Assembly (NCBI GenBank): GCA_022925895.1
Contig: JAKSYS010000790.1
Coordinates: forward strand, 1 to 25,317
Source of the DNA: Fragilaria crotonensis
Taxonomy: Eukaryota > Bacillariophyta > Fragilariophyceae > Fragilariales > Fragilariaceae
Direction: 5' to 3'
DNA: 25,317 nucleotides
In this document: one piece after another, positions 1 to 10,205 of the stretch
Position numbering within the stretch: the stretch's first letter is position 1
Layout: every line of letters begins with the position of its first letter
Translations under genes and position numbers: made by a program
The notes under the pieces: model-generated
The model's input: only the letters and a program-made list of their open reading frames with translations
Told to the model about the DNA's origin: nothing
The model's database searches: none

Positions 1-73
1 TGCTGATTGGTACGGCTTGACGTCATATTCTTGCATTCGAATCGATCCGGAATTCGGTATGAATTAAGGATAC

Positions 74-101
74 GTCGGGAGCAGGCCTCATTATTTTCGG
101 G
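74..101 (+). repeat. Left target duplication and left TIR of the hAT element
   Basis: GTCGGGAG (74-81) is the 8-bp target duplication. The terminal inverted repeat (82-101) starts immediately after it with CAGGCCTC. The duplication is repeated exactly at 1407-1414. Confidence 0.88.
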
Positions 102-1406
102 TTTTTTATTAATTTCGGGAATTTTCCCGAAATTAAGGTCTGAGAAACTCCCGAAAATAACGGTGACGTGGCACTTTTCTCTCGTACAACGCCGTGTTAA
201 AAATGGTCGAACTTTGACGGTCGAAGGGATGGTGAAAAACTGTCGGAATTTCAATTCTGAAATTACAACCATCTCCCCATCACACCCAAGAAGTCCATAG
301 GTGCATTGGAATTCAATAAAAATTAAAATATGAAGTGTCCTGTGCAGATTTGTGAGTTTGTGTTTGTGTCAAAAGCTACGTTGGCTGTGGTATGTTTGTT
401 GCATACAACCTTCGGGTTTGGCAATACTGGTACTCCTGACAGCAAACTGCACATGAAAGTGGACACAACATAATAGAATCTTAACAGATCTACCATTGAA
501 CAATTCAAATAGCATTGTGAGCCATCTTTGCAAACATCTGCATTGATTTAAGAGGATGATTGGAGCAAGAATTTTACTGACATCGTAGAATAAGAAGAGT
601 GCAGCAGATGCATGTCGAATTAAAGTAGCTTTGAAGCAAGTGGAAGCAGTGCAACAAGATCACCATACCATGGTGCTGGTCTGAAGTCAATGACATCTCA
701 TTTTTCTTTCAATTGTGGATGGGTGTTGTGGAGCAATGGAGTTGCAGAGACGAATGCTGGGAAATCAATGATGAGCGAGATTCCTGCATGGTTCTTCAAC
801 AAGAACTAAGATCTGTGTTTCATGGCACCAAGTGATATCATAAGAGCATTACAACATCAGAATATTTGCCTCTTGGCAAACATCTGAGAGGAAACATTGA
901 GAGCATTGACGCCGACTTTGGACATGTAAGCCAGAATAGCCTAGTAGTATGGTGATCGTGAAGGGGAAGTAGTGTGTAGCTTGAAAGGCAGTGACAAGAA
1001 GATTGGATGCAATAGAATGCACAAATTGCTTTCTTCAGAGACTGTTTGACCTCTGGCTGACTGCTAGTGTGTTGCCCAGAATGAGCTTGGTGGAATCTGG
1101 CTTTGCCATCATCATTTTGAAAGGGATCAACATTAGGAGAGAGTGAAGCATTACCAACATAGATGAACATCACCTGCCCCAATGAATCACTTTTACAGTG
1201 CACACAAGAACGCAGAAACCTTCATGAGCCTTTCTATTTAGTAAGCAGTCCATCAATGGAACAAAAGGGTGTATTTTGGGCACTTAATGGTGAGTAAACA
1301 ATGCCATTTAGGTAATTCCCGAATTTAATCCGAAAATAAGTTTTCAAAACTCCCGAATTTAGCTATTTTCGTTATTTTCGGATTTACACGAAAATAAGGA
1401 GGCCTG
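82..1406. mobile_element. Non-autonomous hAT-type DNA transposon (1,325 bp)
   Basis: The ends form 20-bp terminal inverted repeats that match at 18 of 20 positions: CAGGCCTCATTATTTTCGGG on the left and the reverse complement of 1387-1406 on the right. They are flanked by an identical 8-bp duplication GTCGGGAG at 74-81 and 1407-1414. That duplication fits the hAT preference for T at position 2 and A at position 7, and hAT termini commonly begin CAG. Subterminal copies of CCCGAAA/CCCGAATT-like motifs lie inside both ends (about 94-155 and 1315-1395). I see no transposase in the interior: the longest open frame there (838-1203, minus) has no recognisable motif. The element was probably mobilised in trans by a full-length hAT elsewhere in the genome. 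Confidence 0.88.
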
Positions 1407-1414
1407 GTCGGGAG
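1387..1414 (-). repeat. Right TIR and right target duplication of the hAT element
   Basis: The reverse complement of 1387-1406 reads CAGGCCTCCTTATTTTCGTG and differs from the left end only at its 9th and 19th bases. The target duplication GTCGGGAG follows at 1407-1414. Confidence 0.88.
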
Positions 1415-3002
1415 GAAGTCAAAGGAGATTTTTTACCGGTATAGAGCTCGTAATACTGAGGATTCCGTTGTTGGGATGTTCAGGATGAAAAATGGAAGGA
1501 TGCAAGCAGACATGCGTAGGACTATGCATAGGCTGTTCTTAACAGTAAACAAAAACAAACTGGATTTTGTTTTGTTTTTGATGTTGCTGATCTGATTTGT
1601 GATTCTCATCCCCAACCGTTGTTGTCAACAAAACGTCTGAACACTGATTGAGCAATGAAGAAAGAATGATTGATGATCATGATATTGATCTTTGATCACT
1701 TTCTGAATTAAGGTACTCCCTCTCTGGTTTGTGCATTTGTGTAAAATGATGCACCTCAATGAGTGGCAAACAGTCCAAATGTAGAAGTTCTAAATCAGTG
1801 CTTCCAATCTTGACTACCAATATCATCTTTTGTACACCCGGCACGCCAAAGAACAGATTATGAGGTACCAATACAGAACATTGTTGACATTATGAATGTC
1901 ATTAATTCCACATATTTAGCTAATGACGATGGCACATTGGAATTTTTTTCTTGTTGCATGTAAAAATATAGCAAGGTAGTAGTAATTGAAATTGCATTGA
2001 TCAACAGTACAGCACAACCTCAACTGATTTCTTAATTGTTTTCCAATGGCAACATCTACAGGTCAGGAACAATGACAACAAGCATCCGCAGAACTAATTT
2101 GGTGAATATCCAGTATTACAGCATCCAACAAAACAGCAATGCTGACATGCGTTGTTACTGTCAATGTGACCGTCTTCGTTTACAAAGGCTTTTCTGGCCA
2201 GCAGGCACTTGCACTTCTTTGTCCCAATGCAATTCATCGTATCAATTGATATCTATGCTATTCAAATGTTAGGAATATTGTTGGGAGACTTACTAGTGTT
2301 TCACCAAGGCATTTGGTCGGACCCACCAAGCTACTATATCAAAAAAACAAATTTGCACTTATTGCATAGTATTCAACTAGAACAAGCATGTTTTACTACA
2401 ATTTGCAATGCAGCAACTCTTCATGCTGGAACTACCGCTGTTAGCTACTAGCAGCCAGAACAATATCTTTTGTCATTGCTGGTTTTAATCCTGATTCAAC
2501 TTTGAAACCAATCATGAATGGACAATTCACTACTATCGAAAGAAGCAAAACCGCAACGGAACAGCCAATGACAGTTTGATAGACAAATAATATCACCTGT
2601 TGCTTGAATTTGTAACAAGCCCAGCACTACTTGCTTCTTGGTCATTGAAGGCAATGTCCAGAGCCCAATGGAACCTCACTAGCTACCACTAAGGAATGAG
2701 GAGTAATATCCATCCAAAGTCCACAAACATGGATTTGTGGGGAACAAGGTATCAAGTTGGATGCATTGTCACAGTCAGGTGTGTAACTTAATGCAACTAC
2801 ATGCCTCTCTCTACACAGCTCCATGGAAGGGAAGAACGCACACGCCAAGAGTCAAATGCTCGCGAAGCTATCGTGGCTGGTCGAGGAGCCCGGAGTTCGA
2901 CAGCCTTTATTGTGGGCTCGCTCTGGACAGTTTTGGGTTAAGATCTCTGGATGACGTGCAGTCGTTTTGGTCACTTCAAGGATAGGAGCCTTCACGTTCG
3001 AC

Positions 3003-3066
3003 ATAATGCCAATTGCTGTCATCGATACATCGATACTGACATATTCAGGCACAATTAGTCACGAAC
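3003..3066 (+). repeat. Imperfect direct repeat, copy 1
   Basis: This copy begins ATAATGCCAA, continues with CTGTCATCGA after a 3-base variable step, and ends in a block close to GGCACAATTAGTCACGA. It is diverged from the second copy at 3321-3380, about 318 bp downstream. Confidence 0.55.
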
Positions 3067-3320
3067 ATTTTTGATGTCAGCGTGAACGGGGATACGCGGT
3101 ACTGGAGTGATAAATAGTTTCCACTCAGAAGTTTGTACAAGGACTCCTCCATGACTGTCGAAACAAATCCAGACATAGTCTTTCTGGCTCACTTATGACT
3201 CTATCGGTTGTTGGCTTCGTCTTTGTGAAAGTCCTTTCTGATGATTACTACTAGTAGGAGTGCATTAGAGTACAGTACGGCTTACAGAGGTCATCTTCGC
3301 TGATGCCAACAGGAGGCATT

Positions 3321-3380
3321 ATAATGCCAACGACTGTCATCGACATAGTAGGCACATCGATGCCGGCACAATAGGTCACG
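3321..3380 (+). repeat. Imperfect direct repeat, copy 2
   Basis: This copy begins ATAATGCCAA, then CTGTCATCGA and a block close to GGCACAATAGGTCACGA. It is the partner of the copy at 3003-3066. The origin is unknown; it lies upstream of the HSF-like gene and could be part of its 5' flank. Confidence 0.55.
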
Positions 3381-3616
3381 ACTGAGGGCGCGATACTGCC
3401 ATCGGGAAGTAGATTCTACGGAGACGGGGGATCATTCTGGAGTTCGACTCCATTCACTGTCATTACCAGCTGGTGGTGGAATGCCTTTTGTGTCACAATT
3501 ACGTGCCCCCATTTTTTTCAACTCCACAAATAACCGGTTCACAAAAATCTTTGATTTCATCTCGCAATTGTCGCTAGTATCTTCCTCAACGAACAAGCGC
3601 TTCAGTTTCCACTGCA

Positions 3617-4429
3617 ATGTCCCCTCGTATTTCTGACCCATTCACGACCCTCGTCAATGCTGCAGCTTCAGAGCTGGACAGCAAGCCATACGAGTTCAAA
3701 GGATCTCTCCACACTCAGTCTGCAACGCCGCAACTTCTCGTCGATGAGGCAGCTCCTTCGCCAGAGCGCGTTTCTCCGACGCCTCGTAAGGTTCCCACGG
3801 GTTCATTCGCAGAAATTCTGATGGGTCTTTTGTTCGACGATGAGTACTCCAAGATTGTGACGTTTCTGCCAGATGGTCTATCTTTTGGAATCATCAACGC
3901 CAAAGTATTCGCCGACGAAGTCATGCCCAAAGTATTGGGTATTCGAACTTTCTCCTCCTTTGTTCGAAAACTTCATAGATGGGGTTTCGAACGCATCTTG
4001 GAAAAGAAGACGCACGATGTTGACGTGTTCCGTCACCACCTCTTCCGAAAGGGCGACTGGGCGTCTTGTCGAAAGATCAAGTGCGGAGGTCGTCAACGAC
4101 ACCATGAAATAAAGGCGCCCGAGGTGATCCTACCTCCACCTCTCACAGCACGTCAGCCGAAGATTCATGACTCCAAGTTCTCAGCATCTCCTTCTCCACC
4201 ACATTCATGGTCCACCCCGTCTATTCATGACGTCACTTCCCAAGTTGTTGGTGCGGCTTTGCAGGCATTGAAAAGAGACGAAGAGGTGCATGCTCCAACC
4301 GCTCAACAACAGATCCTGATGCATCCACACATGCGAGCGAGGTTGATGGCTCTACGACACCGGCAACTCATGGGGTTTGGGGTCTCACCTTCCTTGTCCA
4401 TGGCTATGTTGTTGATGTCAAGGGGATAG
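3617..4429 (+). CDS. HSF-type DNA-binding domain transcription factor
   Basis: This single-exon gene encodes 270 residues and starts at an ATG preceded by CACTGCA. Residues about 64-153 form a heat-shock-factor-type winged-helix DNA-binding domain: FAEILMGLL, then the VTFLPDGLSFGI strand and turn, the recognition-helix signature FSSFVRKLHRWGF (residues 112-124), and the closing VFRHHLFRKGDW. This domain binds nGAAn-type heat-shock elements in classical HSFs, although many members of the expanded diatom HSF family may bind other sites. The N-terminal 60 residues are rich in Ser, Thr and Pro and look disordered. The C-terminus is Met/His/Ala-rich, and I see no convincing HR-A/B heptad coiled coil for trimerisation, so monomeric action is possible. 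The product is presumably nuclear. Its targets are unknown. Confidence 0.93.
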   Translation: MSPRISDPFTTLVNAAASELDSKPYEFKGSLHTQSATPQLLVDEAAPSPERVSPTPRKVPTGSFAEILMGLLFDDEYSKIVTFLPDGLSFGIINAKVFADEVMPKVLGIRTFSSFVRKLHRWGFERILEKKTHDVDVFRHHLFRKGDWASCRKIKCGGRQRHHEIKAPEVILPPPLTARQPKIHDSKFSASPSPPHSWSTPSIHDVTSQVVGAALQALKRDEEVHAPTAQQQILMHPHMRARLMALRHRQLMGFGVSPSLSMAMLLMSRG

Positions 4430-5719
4430 TCGCCATGAAATACTACTGGATAAACGTTAAATAATTCAAAAATAGTGTCTAGCATCATCGATTCTTTTAC
4501 GCCAAACCTAGGATTCTGGAGGATACGTAGTTCTTCGGTGGGTATTCATGCCGATAAAAGAAAAAGGCCGAAAGTGAATGGTCCATTGGTGTCCATGTGG
4601 TGCAACGTTCATACCAAATTCGCATTTCCAAGGAAAATTCAAATTGGAGTCGATTTCCTATGATTAGCATACGCATCCCATAGCCGTCAGAGGTCATTCT
4701 AGGACCTCGCGAAATCCAATTTCGACATGATAGCCTTCTTGTACACTTGAGAGAAATTTGTGTATAAGCATATGAAAAAGAAGTATTCTGAACGGCCATA
4801 AATGGCATGGGGAATTGTTCGGATGCTTTGGACGATCTCCAAGCCCACCGTTGCAGCTGAAGATATGCTGAAAAGGAGTTCCTCTGAGTGCCAATAACTC
4901 ATCCTAATGTTCTACACTGCAAACTCATGGTATCCTGAACTATAGTTATCATTAATCACAGCATTTTCGTCACCAATTCGTTGTCTCCTGTCCTCATCGT
5001 ATTCGCCAGAGTCCTTGTCCTCTTCGTGTAAACGTGTTGTTCTTCCGATTGTTCACTCGACGTCCACAGACTCATTTGGAAGGTTGTCGAGGACAGACAC
5101 GACGGTTCAAGTTCCTAGCGTTGGCTGTTCAAACACATTAGCAGCATCGTCTACCGCAAACGACCTTTTCCACCTAGAAAGTAGTACTCATACTTCTAGG
5201 ACGGATCGACTGAACCAATAAAATGTTAATGATCGCTAGTCTACTTTCCTAGGAACATTTACCTCCTTTCTGGCCTTGAACATATCTTGGTTTTGACCAT
5301 CCGCATTTTGAAAGTTGAAGGCCGAAACGTGCACTTTGTGTACGGAGTACTGCACTTGATGATACTACTCAAATACTACCAACTATGATCGTACTCGGGC
5401 GAGTATTACTCTGATGAAGTCGATGATGATACAGTTGATGGATGCCGATAGCGTGATCGATGATACATGATACTGAGTACATCATACTACCATACTATCA
5501 TCATATATATGTAAATGATACATCATCGATCATGGATCACGAGAATCATGCCTGATGACGTCCAATGACAGTCCGATGACCGATGACTTTCCAAATGCCT
5601 TTTTGGAGTATTGCCGACATATAGATGTCCCAGTATATGGTATATGCATACAGTATACAGTCACTCCGTCACTCAAATCTTAATCCAAAGACAACATCAG
5701 AATTGCTATCGTTTGCACC
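4430..5719. other. Intergenic region, no gene seen
   Basis: Open frames are all below about 105 codons, overlap each other on both strands and lack motifs. From about 5340 to 5660 the sequence turns into imperfect ATGAT/CATCAT and TATATG-type simple sequence, including TATA-like runs at about 5505-5512 and 5632-5655. These could serve as the promoter region of the gene starting at 5720. Confidence 0.6.
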
Positions 5720-6870
5720 ATGGCGTCCAAACGGCTCATAGTTGCCTTTACGATCGCAGCAGCATTGGCAACCTTTCTACTGCCGGATGACGAAGAAACC
5801 ATCCATCGTTCGCTAGCTTCCCAAAGCAACAGCGTTGTCCGAGATCCTCGCACGGTTCAACGAAAAATGAATCAAATCCTTACTTCACAGGCCTCGAATC
5901 CAGCGTCAGAATCTCAAGGTCATCGAATGCAAACGGCCAACACAGTCAAAGCCAATGCGACTTTAGAAATGAAACCTGCATCTCCCCAAGTTATCAACCA
6001 GATTAAGGCGAATGTGCCTAGAGAAATGAAACCTGTATCTCCTCAAGTTATCAACAAGGTTAATGCGAATCCGCCTAGAGAAATGAAACCTGTTTCTCCT
6101 CAAGTGATCAACAAGGTTAAAGCGAATGCATCTCTAGAAACAAAACCTATTTCTCCGCAAGCGACCAACAAGGCCAAATTGGACGCGGCTCTTGAAACGA
6201 AGCCCATATCTCCCAGGCAACAAGTTGGAAATCTTCGTCAAGTACCGGTTGAGTCTCGAAGGGTATCAGGGACACTCAGCGTCATGTCCAGAGCGAGCTC
6301 TGGTCGCGCCATGACAATAGATGAAGGTGCATCGGCGCAAGTCCCAATGACTAGCAACCTTCGTCCACTGCAGACAAGTGACAAAGTCACAGCGCATCAA
6401 TCCAACAGCAATATCCAAGCCCAAGTCCCTAGTGCATTGCAAATGAACACTCCTAAAGGTCTGCTCCTCAAGCGGACGCTGTGGGAGGCGGCGACACTGA
6501 AGTTTCCCTCGATAGGGCTGCAGTCGAACAAACCGCGAGCGGGCAACCGCTGGTCCCGACAACAACAGGCGAATCCAAAGCCTTGGAGAAACCTCTTGCA
6601 AAACAGGACGAGGATGATGAGCCAGAACAGAAGGAAGTTGTTCCGACCAATCAAGATAAGTCAGATGACGAGAATGATAATGCGCAAGCTCTTCAGAAAC
6701 TTCTCCAAGAATCAGGACCTCTTCCTGGTCAAGAAAAGGTGGATGAATTGTTGAAAGCGCATCGGGGTAACCGAGATGTGGATGATGTAAGCAACAAGGA
6801 CGTTGAAAAGGAGCGCGTCTTCCGACTTATGTACGGACGCAGCAAACCGAATAAGACCGGCGAATACTGA
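5720..6870 (+). CDS. Secreted or endomembrane 19-residue-repeat protein, two exons or frameshifted
   Basis: The start ATG at 5720 lies in a good context (CACCATGG). It opens with a signal peptide or signal anchor of about 22 residues (basic MASKR, then IVAFTIAAALATFLL), so the product should enter the secretory pathway. Residues 77-167 are four to five tandem 19-residue units of the form KANxxxEMKPxSPQVINKV. The start frame stays open to 6754, but after about 6480 it becomes unnaturally basic. Another frame then gives a coherent Glu/Asp/Gln-rich tail ending GRSKPNKTGEY at 6870. A GT-AG intron at 6459-6523 (65 nt) joins the two frames exactly (739 + 347 nt, 361 residues); an indel is the alternative. 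The donor GTCTGC is weak. I recognise no family; the function is unknown. Confidence 0.72.
5948..6221 (+). repeat. 57-bp coding tandem repeat (4-5 units)
   Basis: Units begin at 5948, 6005, 6062, 6119 and 6176 (the last is degenerate). Each encodes 19 residues with a conserved ETKP or EMKP core followed by a Ser-Pro-Gln step. Units 2 and 3 are the most similar to each other, which suggests recent unequal exchange. Confidence 0.88.
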
Positions 6871-7023
6871 AGAAGCTGCTTCCCTTGCATTTGTTTTTAT
6901 CGTGATTCATATGGTACATTTTTTTCTATTCTTATTAGCATTTAAAACTACATAATTTCTATCTCAATTTGCTCTGAAAACTTCGGCTTTCATTGACAGG
7001 AGATGCCGCCTATGTCACCGGAA
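6871..7023. other. Short spacer between two convergent genes
   Basis: This AT-rich 153-bp gap holds runs of T and ATTTAAAA-like sequence. It must contain the 3' ends of both flanking transcripts. No separate gene is visible. Confidence 0.7.
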
Positions 7024-10000
7024 CTAAAGCATTCCTCGTACAACCGCATTGCAGGGGTTTCCTTCGAGATCCAAATACACGAGGGAGTCAACACGGCAGA
7101 CCAGGTCGACAGGCGTTGTTTCCAAACAATTATTCTTCAAGTCAACCCGCCTCAGCTTGGAGCACCGACCGATCTCTTCAGGAAGGGAGAGAATACGATT
7201 TTCTTGCACCAAGAGCTGTTCCAGCATCAAGCATTCTCCCAGCGTGTCAGGAAGAGATGTCAATTCGTTATGGGAGGCATCGAGAATGATCAAGGAAGTG
7301 ATATTCCCTATGGAGGACGGAAGAGCTGTCAAACGATTATTGTCGAGTGTTAATTCCTACGATGGTGCCTCTTATGTTAGAGTTGCTGGAACCGGAAACA
7401 ACATTGCAAGGCGCAAACATAAGCACGTACCTGCAAAATGGGAAAGTGTTCCCCGAAGATCGGTGGAAGCACCTCAATCTGGCAGTGAGAGAGTTTGAGT
7501 CTTCGCAATACATAGCCTCCAAGGAGAAGAGAGCGAGGAAACGAAAGTGGCAACGGGGCATCTGAAGTCTCCAGATCGTTGGTAGCTGAGCCCATTGGCA
7601 TAGAATCCAAATCCAGCATCTTGACCAGCGGGGATACTTCCTCGACTCCCTCTAGCATCTGAATTTGGTGCATAAACATGGTCACATTGGCTTGCAATTC
7701 AATTCGCCTTTTCTTGTCAATGTCACTTTTACGGAATGGGTAGAACAGAGTGCGATCGCCGACCAGTGTGAGAAAATTTAGCTTGACGCCTAATCCTGAA
7801 ACGACGGTCGAAGCATCTATTGACACCGGGTCATTCGCTGCATTTCGGGCAACTTTTCGGCGTGTAGGGAGTATTGATCGGAGCATGATCATTTGTGACC
7901 ACAGCAAGTCTGAGAAAGACACAACGCACAGGTTACTGCCAAGGTATCCCTCCAGCGCCCGTTGCGCCTTGTCGTATCGCCGTGTTGATACTAACAGTGA
8001 TACTCTTAACGCGAAGACAGGAGTCAAAAGGAACATCAAATCAGTTTTGGGCAGGTCGTTCTCTCCGTAAATCGACGAACAGAGGCGATCCAATTTATAC
8101 TCCAACCTCGCTGTCGCTTTTGGTGTAACTCCGACTTCTCCCAACGCCTGCTCAACACCGGTTGTCAGGCTTCCAATCAGTGCCATGGACCGAAGCGCTG
8201 CGCCGCTATCTCTTTGCTGTTGTTTGAAGGTAGTTCGAATCGTGTCCAAAAGACCGTTAACCTCTTGGAGGCTGAAAGATTGCCCCGCAAGATCCTCAGT
8301 CAGCGCAACGAACTCTGCCAATGCCAGCATGCGCGTTGCGGTCGCCCGAAATACTAGCTTCTCGTCGTTCGTATCGTTCATCACCTGCGTGCATATCATT
8401 CTCGATTGCTCTTGGAATTCTTTTGAAGTCTGACAATGGGATTCGGGTTTGGCTATAATTCTAGTCAACACGTCGGCCCATTTCGCAGAAAAATCAGGGT
8501 CGTCGCATTGCCCCGAACTCGAACAAAACGTTTTGTGTCTATCTAGAAGCGACAAAAAATGGTTGATGGAAAAGAGAAGTGTCTGTTGTGCCAGGGCCAC
8601 CGCGAAGATGTTTCGTTTGTGATTGTTCATCTTCCAACTCTGACTCCATGACGCAAAGAAAGTTTGCAGCTGCTGACAAGGAAAAACGTTGCTGTAACGG
8701 AGGCACACCTTATCAAGCATGCGACAAGCAGACTTTCCGAAATCGTATCGCCCAGAGTGTAAAGATAATTGAAGCACATTGACGAGTCTACCCAAAAGCC
8801 GGAGAACTGATTGGTCGTCTAGTGTTTGGCAAGGCTTTCGACAAACAAGAAAACCATCGAGTTCATCGATTCCGAAGACGGTTTTCACCCAAGTGAGCAG
8901 CGTTAATTGTTTTCCCGCCCTCCAAACTTCCCAAATTCGCTCTTGATCATCTTCGTCCATCCACCAACAATCCAGCGGTCCTTGATCATTGGTTGCTTTG
9001 TCACTTTCGAGATCCCCTTCAGGCAGGAAGACAAAGTCATGGTTCGTATCAAGAAATTCGTCGTTAGGTTTGTCTGGAGAGGCCTCGCCTGTAGTATCCT
9101 GTGAAATTTCGCTTGGTGGAGCCGTGTGCACTAAATCGTTGTCCATTGGAGTGTCATTGATCCCTTTAACCTTTTTCTGCGGCATAAGCATTCTAGCGTC
9201 CTTCTCCTCGTCCAGCGAACGTTTCTTCCAATGACGTCGCGATGAGCCTAGTAGGGACATAGCAAGATCAGGTAGTGGAATCAGTTCCTTGATGAGTTTT
9301 TTCGATTCCACCTTGCGCTCCTTAAAATGTTCAAACAAACAAAATGGGTCCCGACAATCGCCGGCCATTTCATATGGACAGAAAGGATAATCGGGGTCAG
9401 GGTCGTCTTTTCGACCATGGTCAGCAAAGCCATCAAGCTCCCACTTAACTACTGGAAATGGAAGCAAACACGTGTGATAGAGTGCCTCTCGTCGCTGATT
9501 GCCCTCGTGGCCTTCGCCATCCATGGATGTAAAATCGTGGGTAGCTAGTTCCATCATTTTTTCCAAACGTTGTCCATGTACCATGGGGTGCAACACCAAG
9601 TGACGACTGTTCTGTTTAATCTGAAACAAGGAGAGGACGCCAGTCTTTCCCGCAAAGGGATTCTCGATGGACGCAACTAGCATGGATGGATCATCATCCA
9701 TCGATGCGAAAGACTTCAGTGGTTGTGAGTCACAATCGTGCGCATTTGGTGTTACATCCGATGGTGTTGTTGTGGTATCGTGATTCGACACACCATCTCC
9801 ATCTCCAACTGCCTGTTCATCGTCATCATGGAGTGACGTATCTGCCATCACGTCGTTCTTGTCGACAAGAGACTTGTCACTCTTGCTCGCGTCACTGCCA
9901 TTGTCTGGATCAACTTCCTTTGCGATCTGTTCCACGACATGAGCTGGAAATTGCTTCAACCGTTCTTCACTCTTTAGCAATTTTTGTTCAATTTCCTTTT

Positions 10001-10205
10001 GCAACTTGATATGCTTGAGTCGAGCCAGTTTCAGAGCGGCCTCATTGGATTGGAGCCGTGTCAGTTCCAAACGGTGTTTTCCCAAGTTATGTTCCATCCC
10101 CTGACGCTGTTTGAGCAGGAGGGCCTTTCGTTTCGATAGTGACTTGAGGACCAATTCTTGTGTCATCACCATTTCGTCTGTCTCGGCGAGAGCATTACTC
10201 TCCAT
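7024..10205 (-). CDS. ZFC3H1/Red1-type zinc-finger protein with C-terminal leucine-rich repeats
   Basis: Two exons, 10205-7431 and 7356-7024, are separated by a 74-nt GTACGT...GTAG intron in phase 0; splicing gives 1,035 residues. The frame extends upstream of 10205 without an ATG, so Met at 10205 is chosen. Order of parts: an N-terminal coiled coil (about residues 15-90, Lys/Glu/Leu-rich); an acidic low-complexity linker; a C-x7-C-x4-C-x3-H zinc finger at Cys276, Cys284, Cys289 and His293 (FCPYEMAGDC then RDPFCLFEHF), the signature of the ZFC3H1/Red1 zinc-finger family; a basic KKR/QKKVK patch that may be a nuclear signal; a long helical region; and about five leucine-rich repeats from residue 899 with LPxxIGxxxxLxxLDxSxN spacing. 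ZFC3H1 and Red1 direct nuclear RNAs to the exosome, so a role in nuclear RNA surveillance is plausible but inferred. The LRR tail is unusual. Confidence 0.85.

Larger units (their letters stand above)
1415..3616. other. Intergenic region without a recognisable gene
   Basis: Open frames here are short (under 85 codons), lie on both strands and show no family motif. A 10-bp inverted repeat (CAAAAACAAA at 1550-1559 against 1571-1580) and an imperfect direct repeat near 3003 and 3321 are the only structures seen. A minus-strand stretch at 1677-1871 reads like protein (it contains LFFGVPGVQKMILVVKIGS) but has no neighbouring exon I can connect to it; it may be a gene remnant. Confidence 0.6.

Noticed and set aside
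838-1203. 121-codon minus-strand open frame inside the hAT element
   Set aside because: It has no recognisable motif or hATC-like sequence, and its composition matches the non-coding interior.
3715-4112. Open frames on both strands within the HSF-like gene
   Set aside because: They are shadows of the gene; its translation alone carries the DNA-binding signature.
4497-4902. Three overlapping minus-strand open frames of 66-103 codons
   Set aside because: They overlap one another in different frames with no family-like block, no splice pair and no conserved composition.
5015-5221. 68-codon Ser/Thr-rich plus-strand open frame
   Set aside because: It lacks an ATG at its start and has no partner exon; the composition can be produced by TCN-rich non-coding sequence.
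6266-6654. Minus-strand open frames of 60-111 codons
   Set aside because: They are antisense to the repeat-protein gene and have no motif.
7003-7565. Several plus-strand open frames (up to 149 codons) at the end of the LRR gene
   Set aside because: They are antisense to the leucine-rich repeats and the intron of the minus-strand gene, whose protein signal and splice sites are clear.
8195-8215. tRNA-like GGTTCGAATC-type T-arm words (also near 37-58)
   Set aside because: No acceptor stem or anticodon arm can be paired around them; the first lies inside the zinc-finger/LRR gene.
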